DNA from: Candidatus Sigynarchaeota archaeon
Lineage (GTDB): Archaea; Asgardarchaeota; Lokiarchaeia; Sigynarchaeales; Sigynarchaeaceae
Direction: 5' to 3'
Assembly (NCBI GenBank): GCA_030587525.1
Contig: JAUQYW010000540.1
Location: 1 to 11,498 of the forward strand
Length of the DNA: 11,498 nucleotides
Shown in pieces: positions 1-7,365 of the stretch (position 1 is the first letter of the stretch; the number at the start of each line of letters is the position of its first letter). The notes below the pieces were generated by a model. That model was not told where the DNA came from, made no database searches, and saw only the letters and a list, made by a program, of their open reading frames with translations. Position numbers and translations under genes: made by a program.

Positions 1-1011
1 TTATACACGACGTGGCAGTTGGTGCTGTCGAACGGCACGGTGCTTGACCTAGGATTTCAATTCGTCTCTCTAGGAACAGGTTTCACGATCACGATCGAGC
101 CTTCTCAGGTGCAGTTCCTCGAGTCCTTGACGCTCGATGCCTGGATCGAGGGAACCTATGAATTCACGAGTTCATCTTGCACGGTCGACATCGCCAGCAA
201 GATCGACCGGGACGCGATCACCATCGAGCAAGCGGGACACCGCGACGATCGTGAAACAGGTCAAGGCATCATGTCTTTCCTCTTGATCCAGGAAGTCAAT
301 TCATCGGCCATTCCCATGCACCAGGCACGGGTTCAAGTCGCCTACCGGGCAAACGACAGCGTGGTTCTTGACTCGTGGGATGTGTCGGACTCGAACGGGA
401 CCGTGAACGCGATCCTTTCCCAAGCCATCCTCGACCAGCTCGAATCCTTCGTGCTGATGATCCAGGCAATCCCCGACTTGCATTTCACGGGTGCAACGAT
501 GACAGCCATCCTGGCCGACGAGTTCCACCGGGATGAACCAGTCATCGCAACCCGTAACGATACAACGGCGCTCGTGCTGGAAAAGGGCAAGATCAACACG
601 ATCGAGCTTCCCATCACGATCAACGGGTCGAATGCCGCAGTTCTATCGAGATTTCCTGCCACGATCGTCATCGTCAATGCATCTGACAGCACGATCTACC
701 ATGAAACGACAATCATCGACCCACGGGGAATCGTCGTGCTCGTATTGCCTGTCGACTTGCTTCCTGCCAGGCAGTGGCTGACCCTTCTCGTCTCGTTGAA
801 CGCGACATTCGAGCACAAGCCGGCACGATTCTCCACGCCGATGCTGATCTCCAGGATCATTGACCCGCAAGATATCCTTGCACGCCAGGTGATTACGATA
901 TCTTCTATCGTGGCTTTTGGCGGTATTGCATCTCTTTTGACCATGATTGTCTGGAAGAAGGTAAAGAAGCCATTATTATCGAAAAAAGATTTCACGATTT
1001 CGGTCAAATAG
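1..1011 (+). CDS. Surface protein with C-terminal membrane anchor (5' end outside window)
   Basis: The frame is open from base 1 and ends at TAG 1009-1011, giving 336 visible residues; the true start lies left of the window. Visible residues are mostly beta-prone, alternating hydrophobic and polar stretches, as in Ig-like or other extracellular beta-sandwich proteins. I count eight N-X-S/T sequons (NGT twice, NSS, NDS, NDT, NGS, NAS, NAT), which fits an N-glycosylated exported protein. Near residues 297-318 is one hydrophobic segment (VITISSIVAFGG...), followed directly by a basic tail (KKVKKP). This gives a type I topology: bulk outside, short C-terminal tail in the cytoplasm. No catalytic motif is seen and no family is recognised. 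Codon use is GC3-rich like the csm genes. A T-run follows about 36 bases after the stop. It is unlikely to be linked to the CRISPR system. An S-layer or adhesin-like role is inference only. Confidence 0.8.
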   Translation, partial: LYTTWQLVLSNGTVLDLGFQFVSLGTGFTITIEPSQVQFLESLTLDAWIEGTYEFTSSSCTVDIASKIDRDAITIEQAGHRDDRETGQGIMSFLLIQEVNSSAIPMHQARVQVAYRANDSVVLDSWDVSDSNGTVNAILSQAILDQLESFVLMIQAIPDLHFTGATMTAILADEFHRDEPVIATRNDTTALVLEKGKINTIELPITINGSNAAVLSRFPATIVIVNASDSTIYHETTIIDPRGIVVLVLPVDLLPARQWLTLLVSLNATFEHKPARFSTPMLISRIIDPQDILARQVITISSIVAFGGIASLLTMIVWKKVKKPLLSKKDFTISVK

Positions 1012-1046
1012 AATCAGCAAGATTCGGTTTACGGATCGTGAATTGG

Positions 1047-1053
1047 TTTTTTT
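1047..1053 (+). terminator. T-run terminator of the surface protein gene
   Basis: Seven consecutive T on the + strand lie about 36 bases after the stop of the upstream gene, with no strong hairpin before them. This matches the U-tract type of archaeal termination. A second run of eight T lies at 1120-1127. The 12-base perfect palindrome GATATGCATATC (1054-1065) directly follows the first T-run. Confidence 0.5.
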
Positions 1054-1389
1054 GATATGCATATCGCATTTTCATACCCGGTCAGGATGTGCTGGCCATC
1101 CCGCGATGATAGGTGTAAATTTTTTTTATTTTATTCTTGAAATCTGAAAGAAGATCTGATCTTCCAAGCCGAGAAAGAAGATTCGTTATTAAATCGACAT
1201 ACGCTTCATCTTCACTTGAAAAGGACATACGGAAAGATATTAGAACCATCCAATGCTTCTTTCTCTTATCATTTTTTAATTCAATTGCTATCTGCACTCG
1301 GCGCCCTTAATGCATGTCTTTCAACCAGTGACAAGAATACCACGTTTCAAATTTGCGAAAATATGAAGCATGATCGATGGCAAATTTCG

Positions 1390-1397
1390 AAAAAAAA
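1390..1397 (-). terminator. T-run terminator of the zinc-finger gene
   Basis: Eight consecutive A on the + strand read as eight T in the direction of the zinc-finger gene, starting about 46 bases after its stop codon. This is a plausible archaeal U-tract terminator; no clear stem precedes it. Confidence 0.45.
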
Positions 1398-1443
1398 GTT
1401 TGAAGAGCCTTGGGTCGAGAAACTTGATATGAGCGGGTGATAT

Positions 1444-1923
1444 TCACGAGTCATCGTTCGCATCGAGGTCGTCCTCGAAGTACGCGTCGAGATACTTGAG
1501 GCGGTCATCCGGCGGGATGTATTTGAGCTTGTCGATGATCTCCTCGATGATGTCGTCGTCGAGTTGCAATTCCTCGAATCGCTTCCAGATCTCCGGCGCG
1601 AGCATCGTCACGATCATCCTAGGAAACTCCATTTCCGCCCCGTCGACCCGCGGTCTTATCGATAGCGCCCGCTCGATGAGGTGCCGGTACTCGTCGGAAA
1701 TCTCCAGGTCAGCATTGCACACCATGCACTTGCCTTCGGGGAGCAGCACGTTCGTGATGCACGAGAGGCAGAAAACCGACCCGCACTTGCGGCAGAAGTA
1801 GTTCAAGCCCTCGATGCGTGCCCTGTGCACCTTGCACAAGATCGGCAGGTTCTCCCCGGGCTTTTCCGGCGTGGCCGGCCCTGGCGGTTCAGATCGCTTG
1901 CAAGGTATCTTGCCCGTGATCAT
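1444..1923 (-). CDS. B-box/RING-like zinc-finger protein
   Basis: This is a 159-residue soluble protein. Residues 8-28 are Pro-rich and probably disordered. Then come eight regularly spaced ligands: C30-x2-H33, C44-x2-C47, C52-x2-C55 and C66-x2-C69, the spacing of a cross-brace or treble-clef fold binding two zinc ions. The C-x2-H first pair resembles B-box domains, and the whole resembles RING/B-box proteins. Residues 73-159 look helical and end in a very acidic tail (EDDLDANDDS). Such small zinc-finger proteins are common in Asgard archaea, where some belong to ubiquitin-like pathways; an E3-ligase role here is a guess. The start at 1923 is preceded by a purine-rich GAGAAAG. A weak TATA-like TAATAAG (bottom strand, 2006-2012) could be its promoter. 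It is 690 bases from the csm operon with a terminator between, so no functional link is implied. Confidence 0.75.
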   Translation of the reverse strand: MITGKIPCKRSEPPGPATPEKPGENLPILCKVHRARIEGLNYFCRKCGSVFCLSCITNVLLPEGKCMVCNADLEISDEYRHLIERALSIRPRVDGAEMEFPRMIVTMLAPEIWKRFEELQLDDDIIEEIIDKLKYIPPDDRLKYLDAYFEDDLDANDDS

Positions 1924-2271
1924 CTTTCTCGTGTGGTTTCAATCGCTTCCCACCTGGTCTGGCAGCCGAATATCGAATCCACATTGCTGTGATCCCGCGT
2001 GCTTTCTTATTAGGGCATATGATCCAAAAATGGACCGAGTCAACGCATCTCGTGAAAGGACGAAGTACCACTCAATGAGGTGCACCACAAAGGGAGGATA
2101 ACCCGGGTAGTATCAACACGATGCAGCTGCCACAGGAACAGATTTCCTTAAAGGAACACAACAGCATAATTTGCTTCCATTGCGAGCACGCCTTGGTAAA
2201 TCCATGTCTTTTCCACGTTTGATATAGAAATTCACGTCATAACTGCATCCGGTCATTAACTTTACAATAAT

Positions 2272-2290
2272 CATTAAGTATCACTTAATG
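2272..2290. promoter_or_regulatory. Perfect dyad, operator-like
   Basis: The arms CATTAAGT (2272-2279) and ACTTAATG (2283-2290) are exact reverse complements around a 3-base centre, ATC. A 19-base site of this size is typical for a dimeric helix-turn-helix repressor. As a hairpin its loop of three would be tight and there is no T-run after it, so a DNA-binding site is likelier than a terminator. No promoter is clearly next to it. Confidence 0.35.
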
Positions 2291-2394
2291 GTAACGGTTG
2301 AGTTAACCCTTATTTCAATCACCGATTTGGAGCGGATTTCCAGAATGATTTGTCTCGCGTGAACGTGATCACTACATCTTCGAGGTGAACCGGC

Positions 2395-2408
2395 TAATAT
2401 AATAAAAG
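2395..2408 (+). promoter_or_regulatory. TATA-like box before the small ORF
   Basis: The tract TAATATAATAAAAG ends 15 bases before the ATG at 2424. An archaeal TATA box fires about 25 bases downstream, which would put the transcript start at or very near that ATG, giving a leaderless or nearly leaderless message. The tract is also TATA-like on the other strand, so direction is not certain. Confidence 0.35.
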
Positions 2409-2423
2409 ATCAAGGGGTGGGTG

Positions 2424-2579
2424 ATGTTCGTCATGAATGGCCCCGGTGATGACCCGGAGTTCGTAGCCACGATCGACATGCCGCTCGCGTTTGGCACGTT
2501 CAGCAACGTGGGAGGGAGCCGGTCCGCGTGCTTCGGTTCGATCGTGTACCAGCCCATCGATGTCGAGGAAAAAGCGTGA
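2424..2579 (+). CDS. Possible small protein, 51 residues, unknown
   Basis: ATG 2424 to TGA 2577-2579 encodes 51 residues beginning MFVMNGPGDDPEF and ending PIDVEEKA. In its favour: the third codon position is nearly all G or C as in the real genes, first positions are mostly purine, GC rises sharply from the AT-rich flank just at the start, a GGGGTGGG purine stretch precedes the ATG, and a TATA-like tract sits upstream. Against it: the frame is short, no family is recognised, and a - strand frame (2557-2372, 61 codons) shares the same third positions and is equally GC-rich there, so the strand is ambiguous. Its 3' end runs into the terminator of the csm operon from the opposite direction. It could instead be the remnant of a larger decayed gene. 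Confidence 0.35.
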   Translation: MFVMNGPGDDPEFVATIDMPLAFGTFSNVGGSRSACFGSIVYQPIDVEEKA

Positions 2580-2612
2580 AGCCACCGCGAATTGAAACAC
2601 GATTCAAATCGC
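2569..2612 (-). terminator. Hairpin plus T-run ending the csm operon
   Basis: Directly after the csm6 stop, the bottom strand has the arms GCGATTTGAA and TTCAATTCGC (2612-2603 and 2596-2587), a 10-base stem with one mismatch around a 6-base loop. Thirteen bases further on is a run of five T (2573-2569). This is a plausible transcription end for the whole operon. Confidence 0.5.
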
Positions 2613-4178
2613 TCATATTTTCCGGAGTAAGATATTAATTTTCTCGTTGATCGCGATGAATCCGTTATCCATCTCGGCCTTTTGTTGCTTGCCGAGCAAG
2701 CCTACCAGGGCTTTCACCCCTTCCTTGAGCCTCGCCAGCAAGTTTTTGGCATCGTCCTTGTAGAGCGACTCGATCTTGTTACTCGACACGGGCGTGAAGC
2801 CATGCGCGATGATGGAACTGTTCCGCAAGTCGCCAAGGCACTCGCTGCCTGTCCTGTCCTTGTAGTATTTTCCCCGATCGTCGGGCGTGAGGCTGTCGTA
2901 GCGATACTTGTTAATGCGGTCGAACACGGATAGCAAGTTGGTGATGGTCTTCTTGCCGGGGTGGTTCGCCTTCTCGTTCTCCAGCCACGCGATGTAGAAC
3001 ATAACGGGCCGGGCGAGTTCGCCTGGGCCGAGCTCGACAGGTCGTGACTTGAACGTCAACCGTTTCAAGGCATCGTGGAGATCGGGCCGCTTGGCCGCGA
3101 GTGCTTGCACGAATGGCCCGTGCGTTTGTTTATCGGCAATGGAGGATTTCTTGTTCCCGGTTTTGCCGGCCGTGCCAGTCGCTTGAACCGGCAGCAAGTC
3201 ATCGAAGAGAAGGTTGAGGATCTCTTGCAAGACGGCTTCTTCGAGGCGGAACAATCGGGCCACGAACCCCGTGTAATCTTGCGTGGTGAGTTGGATCTCG
3301 GTGTTCCATACCAGATCCTTGATCAAGTCGGGGGCTGTCATTGGTGCCGGGATCCTGAACCGTTCATAGCCGGCCTTCTCGACCTCGGGAACCAGTTTCA
3401 AAAACTCGTTGAAGGCCACGGTGGCTGCATCGAAATCGAAATGCTTCCTCGCCCAGGCGTACTGCAGTAGCAGCACCAACGCTTTCTTGCCTTCAAACTC
3501 CTTGGGCTCGAGTAAGTTGAGCATGCCCTGGTAATCGAAGTTGTCCAGCAGCGACTTGCAAGCAGATTTCAAGAAGAGCCGGGTGATGGTCTTTTCGGCA
3601 TTCACGGGATCGAGCTGCCCGGTTGGTTTGACCTGGTAGAATTCGGTATCAACAGGGAACAAGAATGAAAGCACCAAATGCAGGGCGCTGTTCATCTGGG
3701 GCGTGCCACCAGAAAGCGAGATGATGCGCTTGTCGGCCCGGGAAAATTTCGTCTCATTCTCGGCGAAATACCATGAAAAGAATTGGTGCGCGTCCTCGAG
3801 CTTGGCAGGATTGAAGGCGTACTTGATGATGGTCACGCTCACGGATCGGGACGCCTCAAGCCACGTCTTGATGATCTCGCCGAAAAAAAGCGTGTCCGAG
3901 TTTCGGTATTTTTCATCGCCTTGGTCGGTGACGATCAAGTATACTTGCTTGATGGATGCCCCGAAAGCATCGAAGTACGGCGCGAGAATGGGAAAGGAAC
4001 AATCTTGCTTGTCCCGGTCATAGCACCGCAGCAGCTCCTCGGACTGGGCGCGGATATTGTCGCGACCGAGGGGTTCTCCCTTGAACACGACGTCCCGGTT
4101 GCCAGCATTTGCGATCAGTATCGTGGGGTATCCGTCCTCCCGTGGTCTCACATTCAAGTCCACTTGCCGCGTACCCAT
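2613..4178 (-). CDS. csm6: Csm6-like CARF-HEPN ribonuclease
   Basis: The 521-residue product fits the ancillary RNase of type III systems, which is activated by cyclic oligoadenylate made by Cas10 and cuts RNA nonspecifically. N-terminal CARF part: a beta strand with the GNRD ligand-loop motif (residues 26-29) and later SGGTPQM (156-162), both typical of Csm6 and the related TIGR02710 proteins. C-terminal HEPN part: LRNSSIIAHGF with catalytic R452 and H459 (R-x6-H). A Gly/Lys/Thr-rich stretch (around GTAGKTGNKK) looks like a flexible linker. The frame is open upstream to 4331, but those residues overlap csm5 and are Arg/His/Pro-rich, as in a shadow frame. ATG 4178 puts the first CARF strand near residue 19, so I chose it; GTG 4163 is an alternative. 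It overlaps csm5 by 25 bases and is last in the operon. Whether it is strictly Csm6 or TIGR02710 is open. Confidence 0.87.
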   Translation of the reverse strand: MGTRQVDLNVRPREDGYPTILIANAGNRDVVFKGEPLGRDNIRAQSEELLRCYDRDKQDCSFPILAPYFDAFGASIKQVYLIVTDQGDEKYRNSDTLFFGEIIKTWLEASRSVSVTIIKYAFNPAKLEDAHQFFSWYFAENETKFSRADKRIISLSGGTPQMNSALHLVLSFLFPVDTEFYQVKPTGQLDPVNAEKTITRLFLKSACKSLLDNFDYQGMLNLLEPKEFEGKKALVLLLQYAWARKHFDFDAATVAFNEFLKLVPEVEKAGYERFRIPAPMTAPDLIKDLVWNTEIQLTTQDYTGFVARLFRLEEAVLQEILNLLFDDLLPVQATGTAGKTGNKKSSIADKQTHGPFVQALAAKRPDLHDALKRLTFKSRPVELGPGELARPVMFYIAWLENEKANHPGKKTITNLLSVFDRINKYRYDSLTPDDRGKYYKDRTGSECLGDLRNSSIIAHGFTPVSSNKIESLYKDDAKNLLARLKEGVKALVGLLGKQQKAEMDNGFIAINEKINILLRKI

Positions 4179-5422
4179 CCCATCGGCACCATGTCCCAGT
4201 TCCCGCTGCTGGCCTTCGCCGATGCGGCGAGCTTCCGCGTCACGGGGTGGATGATGTCGTCGTTGATGCGCTCGATGGGCGTGGCAAGAACAAGGTGCCG
4301 GTTCCGGTCTCGTTTTATCTTGCAATACCACGTCTCGCCAAGCTTTGGCCGCTGCTTGGCGCTCCTGTTGATAAGAACGGGATCACGGCCGTCCTGGGAT
4401 ATGATTTCGTCGGGATTTCGACTATCACGCTCGTTGAACGTGAAATATCCCGCCCGGTGTAGGATTTTCTCGAGAATGTCCCTATCGCGGCGGAGCACGA
4501 GGTACAGCGTGACGGCAATGCTGCTCGAGCCCATGCCGAGCCTTGCGATGAACTCGCCTTGCTGGAGACCCTTGAGCTGCTTGTCCAGCTCCAAGTAAAA
4601 GCCAATGGCAGGTTTGAACGCGGGGAAACCAGTGCTTGCCAACGTCTCCAGCTCGTGTTTCACGATCTCGTGCGAGAAATCGTTGAGTGCCTTGATAACA
4701 TTGTCCTTGGATAGTTTAAACGCCCCGGCGTTGACATTGCCGCTCGCCACCAGGGGGGCATCGATCTTGATGCTACCGTGCCCGGAAAAATGCTCCTTGA
4801 GCACCTCGTAGAACATGGGAATGGAATCTTGTGGCTTCCGCAGGTGCAATATGTCCACGGCCGTGATCGTCGTGCTGCCGGTGGGGTCATCGACTATGCA
4901 ATCCGAAACTTGCAAGGCACGCAACAAGTCGTCTTGCGCGCCCCGGCCCTGGAGCAGCCGGTTCACCTCCCGGTCATTGAAATAATTGACGATCCCGCCC
5001 TTGACTTGCTGGACCCGCTGCGGCGCCGCGTTCAAGATGGAGGACAAGATCGCCGTGCGGATCGCGCCCTTGATGCTGGAACCGGGGATGTAGATCTCGT
5101 TCCCGGTCTTGATGAACCTGCGGATCTCGTTATCGCCGATCGTGCCACGAAGGGGTATCGTATGCTCGACGTGCTTCTTCCATTCCAACTTGTAACGGCC
5201 GAGAAACTCGCTCACGTTTCCCTTCCAGATGTTTCCCTTGAAATTTTCCTCGATCTCGCGGGTCAAGTCATCGATGCTCGACGGGTTCAACTCGGCGAGG
5301 ATGCTGTCGAAGTCGAGGACGTGGACGGTTTGTCCCTCGGCGATATAATCGAGCTGCGAGTATACCTTGCCCGACCCCACGTGCACGGGGGACATGCCGG
5401 TGATGGAAAGATTGCCGGTCAT
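4154..5422 (-). CDS. csm5: Type III-A complex subunit Csm5
   Basis: A 422-residue RAMP-fold (Cas7-like) protein that caps the Csm3 backbone at the crRNA 3' end and helps crRNA maturation. Visible hallmarks are the N-terminal LSITGMSPVHVGSG (5-18), the IPGSSIKGAIRTA block (112-124) found in Csm5 and Csm3, and a Gly-rich RLGMGSSS stretch in the second half. The length is usual for the family. ATG 5422 lies 5 bases beyond the csm4 stop, with GGAGG about 12 bases upstream, inside the end of csm4. The C-terminal end overlaps csm6 by 25 bases. Gene order csm4-csm5-csm6 is the standard one for III-A loci. Confidence 0.9.
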   Translation of the reverse strand: MTGNLSITGMSPVHVGSGKVYSQLDYIAEGQTVHVLDFDSILAELNPSSIDDLTREIEENFKGNIWKGNVSEFLGRYKLEWKKHVEHTIPLRGTIGDNEIRRFIKTGNEIYIPGSSIKGAIRTAILSSILNAAPQRVQQVKGGIVNYFNDREVNRLLQGRGAQDDLLRALQVSDCIVDDPTGSTTITAVDILHLRKPQDSIPMFYEVLKEHFSGHGSIKIDAPLVASGNVNAGAFKLSKDNVIKALNDFSHEIVKHELETLASTGFPAFKPAIGFYLELDKQLKGLQQGEFIARLGMGSSSIAVTLYLVLRRDRDILEKILHRAGYFTFNERDSRNPDEIISQDGRDPVLINRSAKQRPKLGETWYCKIKRDRNRHLVLATPIERINDDIIHPVTRKLAASAKASSGNWDMVPMGWVRGKWT

Positions 5423-5426
5423 GGTT

Positions 5427-6587
5427 TCATTCGTCCTCCGATCCTTTCACGGCATAGTACATGCCGATGCCGTACTTGTACACCTCGTGCCGCGTGCTGG
5501 AGAAATCCGCCGGGGCCACCTGTGGAAGGCCGCCAGCAACGCGGGTGGAGAAGACCGAGCCCTCCTCGATGAACTTCACGTCCTTGAACCGTCGCGACGT
5601 GTTGCCGTTCGAATGGATGAACCCGTCGCGCGGCAGCAGGTTGAAATCGACGATGGCCGGGATGTCCTCATTGGTCGGGTGAACCAGCGAAATATTCACA
5701 TGGAAGCGACCCTCGCCGCGCCGCACGAGCTGGAACAGCCCTTGCTTGTCATCGAGTGCCGCGATCTCGACCCCGTCGCATAACCCGCACCCGAGGCTTC
5801 GCTTGCCACCGATGCCCCCGTCCTTCACGAGCCGGATGGCTTGCACGACTTGCCCGAGATTCTCGGGGGGCAAGCCCCCATCCTCTATCAAGAAATAAAG
5901 GCCAGCTTGCAGCGTGAAGCTCTGCCTCGACCCGTTGGACGGGACGTAATAATCCACCTGCGGAAAAGCAAGCACGAAAGTGGTGAACGGGTCCGATGAA
6001 TTAACGACCCGGTCCTTCACCACCCGGTGCTGCTCGAGGATGGTGTATGGACGAATCTTGTCGAAGATCACCTTCGGATCGAATCCGGAGGGCCGAGGGG
6101 CGACGACAGCGTCCAGTCCCATCTTTGCAAGGTCCTCGTCATCGACGAGATAATTGCCCCCGATCACGTGGTTCTTGCTGAACCCGAGCTTCTCCCCCCG
6201 CTGTAATTTCAACGCGATGGCTAGCGAGATGAACCGGATCCGCTTGAAGGTTTTCGGGTGCTCGGTAACCTCTACTTGCCCTGCGGCGGTGAACGGGAAC
6301 TTGATCCGTGGCTTCGGGACGAAGAAGACCGTGGCCGGTTGTCGTCCGGGGCTGGTGATCTCGAAATAATGGAACCCGGACGAGATCTTGAAGGGCGCTG
6401 GTTTCTTCCCCCTCATTGCTTGGAGGAACTTGTCCAGCACTCCCGCACCGCTGGCCTTCCGCATGTTGTTGCAGATCGCGCTGAAGATCGTGTCGCTGTG
6501 CAAGATGATATCTGCCTCGCGGGCGAGGCCACGCCCGATGCTATAACGGTTCCGCTCGCGGCTAGATCGCAATTTTACCGAGTACAT
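5427..6587 (-). CDS. csm4: Type III-A complex subunit Csm4
   Basis: A Cas5-like RAMP protein of 386 residues that binds the crRNA 5' handle and joins Cas10 to the Csm3 filament. The start MYSVKLRSS is followed by HSDTIFSAI (30-38), a strong Csm4 signature, and by a Gly-rich loop GGIGGKRSLGCG (257-268). A longer frame begins at 6626, but Csm4 proteins usually begin right at the first beta strand, so I prefer ATG 6587. That leaves a 26-base overlap with csm3 and a GAGGAG motif about 13 bases upstream. A 4-base gap separates its TGA from csm5, consistent with translational coupling. Confidence 0.9.
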   Translation of the reverse strand: MYSVKLRSSRERNRYSIGRGLAREADIILHSDTIFSAICNNMRKASGAGVLDKFLQAMRGKKPAPFKISSGFHYFEITSPGRQPATVFFVPKPRIKFPFTAAGQVEVTEHPKTFKRIRFISLAIALKLQRGEKLGFSKNHVIGGNYLVDDEDLAKMGLDAVVAPRPSGFDPKVIFDKIRPYTILEQHRVVKDRVVNSSDPFTTFVLAFPQVDYYVPSNGSRQSFTLQAGLYFLIEDGGLPPENLGQVVQAIRLVKDGGIGGKRSLGCGLCDGVEIAALDDKQGLFQLVRRGEGRFHVNISLVHPTNEDIPAIVDFNLLPRDGFIHSNGNTSRRFKDVKFIEEGSVFSTRVAGGLPQVAPADFSSTRHEVYKYGIGMYYAVKGSEDE

Positions 6588-7365
6588 CTTGATACCATTT
6601 CTCCTCTGTGATGGCGTCGAGGTCATTGATGGGGGCCGGCAACATGTTCACGGCGCTGTCGGCCTTGCCGCTGTAATATGCCAACGGGTAGTAGGTCATG
6701 GTGATGTCGAGGAACTTGACCTTGCCATAACCCCGGGTACCGGATTTGCCGAGATAATCGACCTCGAGCAATTTCATACCCTTCACCAGCAATTTTAACA
6801 AGTTCTTGTCCTCGGTGCGGTACATGTCAATGATAATCTCGAAATCGAAGCGGGTGCCACGCGGGACACGCTCAGCATGGCGGGGCTTGGCAACGGCGCT
6901 GATGCGATCAATGGAGTTCTCCACCTTGTCTTCGGTGAAGTCAAGGTCAAGGTTCACGAAGAGCTCCTCCTTGTTCTTGGCGAAATACTCGGCATCGATG
7001 CTCGAGTCCCTGAAGATGCCCCTGCCCGGTTCTTCCATATCCGCCGCGCCGAACAATTTCCAAATGTCGTCCACGCCGCTGCCCACGTGAATCGAGTTTT
7101 TCAAGAAATATCCCTTATTGTCGCTCTTTTCATCTTCTTTATAGCGAAGGGGATACGTGCTTTTCTCGAGCAAGCTGCGGATCTTTCCCTTCAGCGAGCT
7201 GCCCGGTATATAAGGCCGGCCCTTGCTGTCCTTGATCACCGGGTTATCGATGCCGCCGATTTCCAGGGTGGCCTTGTTGCCGCCTATAGCCAGGCCAGTT
7301 TTCGCCTCGATCTTTCCCTTGATGATGAGCTTTCCATGCAATTGCAGTTCTGCCATACTTCTCAT
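6562..7365 (-). CDS. csm3: Type III-A backbone subunit Csm3 (target RNase)
   Basis: A Cas7-type RAMP protein of 267 residues. Several copies form the helical backbone along the crRNA, and each cuts bound target RNA at 6-nt steps. Seen here: LHGKLIIKGKIEAKTGLAIGG at the N-terminus; GGID with Asp40 in the place of the catalytic aspartate known from other Csm3 proteins; IPGSSLKGK (53-61); and a Gly-rich loop GKSGTRGYG (206-214). The ATG at 7365 overlaps the csm2 stop as ATGA and has an AGGTGAGG ribosome-binding motif just ahead; ATG 7356 (Met4) is also possible. The apparent intact Asp40 predicts an active target nuclease. Confidence 0.93.
   Translation of the reverse strand: MRSMAELQLHGKLIIKGKIEAKTGLAIGGNKATLEIGGIDNPVIKDSKGRPYIPGSSLKGKIRSLLEKSTYPLRYKEDEKSDNKGYFLKNSIHVGSGVDDIWKLFGAADMEEPGRGIFRDSSIDAEYFAKNKEELFVNLDLDFTEDKVENSIDRISAVAKPRHAERVPRGTRFDFEIIIDMYRTEDKNLLKLLVKGMKLLEVDYLGKSGTRGYGKVKFLDITMTYYPLAYYSGKADSAVNMLPAPINDLDAITEEKWYQDVLGKIAI

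Larger units (their letters stand above)
1012..1443. other. AT-rich convergent intergenic region
   Basis: This gap separates the + strand surface protein gene from the - strand zinc-finger gene, so two transcripts converge here. It holds T-runs for both directions and the palindrome at 1054-1065. Two weak reading frames exist: 71 codons on the - strand (1297-1082, GTG start) and 74 codons on the + strand (1216-1440, TTG start). Both are AT-rich in the third codon position, unlike every confident gene here, and overlap each other. I do not call either. The - strand one has a plausible helical composition and is the better of the two. Confidence 0.6.
1924..2423. other. Intergenic region with several palindromes
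   Basis: I find no convincing gene here. Contents from left to right: the probable promoter of the zinc-finger gene (TAATAAG on the bottom strand, 2006-2012); ACCCGGGT (2101-2108); TTCCTT-A-AAGGAA (2144-2156); CATTAAGT-ATC-ACTTAATG (2272-2290); GTGATCAC (2365-2372); and a TATA-like tract (2395-2408) ahead of the small + strand frame. Base composition is lower in GC than the genes. The clustering of short dyads suggests binding sites, but which regulator uses them cannot be told. Confidence 0.5.

Noticed and set aside
2591..2598. Stray ATTGAAAC resembling a CRISPR handle
   Set aside because: It is one arm of the hairpin that follows the csm6 stop; no other part of the repeat is nearby.
2394..2600. 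68-codon - strand frame after csm6
   Set aside because: Its GTG start, Arg/His/Asp-rich composition and weak third-position bias mark it as a shadow of the other frames in this GC-rich patch.
4179..4331. Longer N-terminus for Csm6 starting at 4331
   Set aside because: These 51 residues lie inside csm5 in another frame, are rich in Arg, His and Pro as shadow frames are, and precede the normal start of a CARF domain.
3783..4598. Long + strand frame of 271 codons opposite csm5 and csm6
   Set aside because: It lies antisense to two well-supported genes and its translation has no recognisable domain; a shadow of GC3-rich coding.
6588..6626. Csm4 start at 6626
   Set aside because: It adds 13 residues before the usual first strand of Csm4 and extends the overlap with csm3 to 65 bases; ATG 6587 fits the family better.
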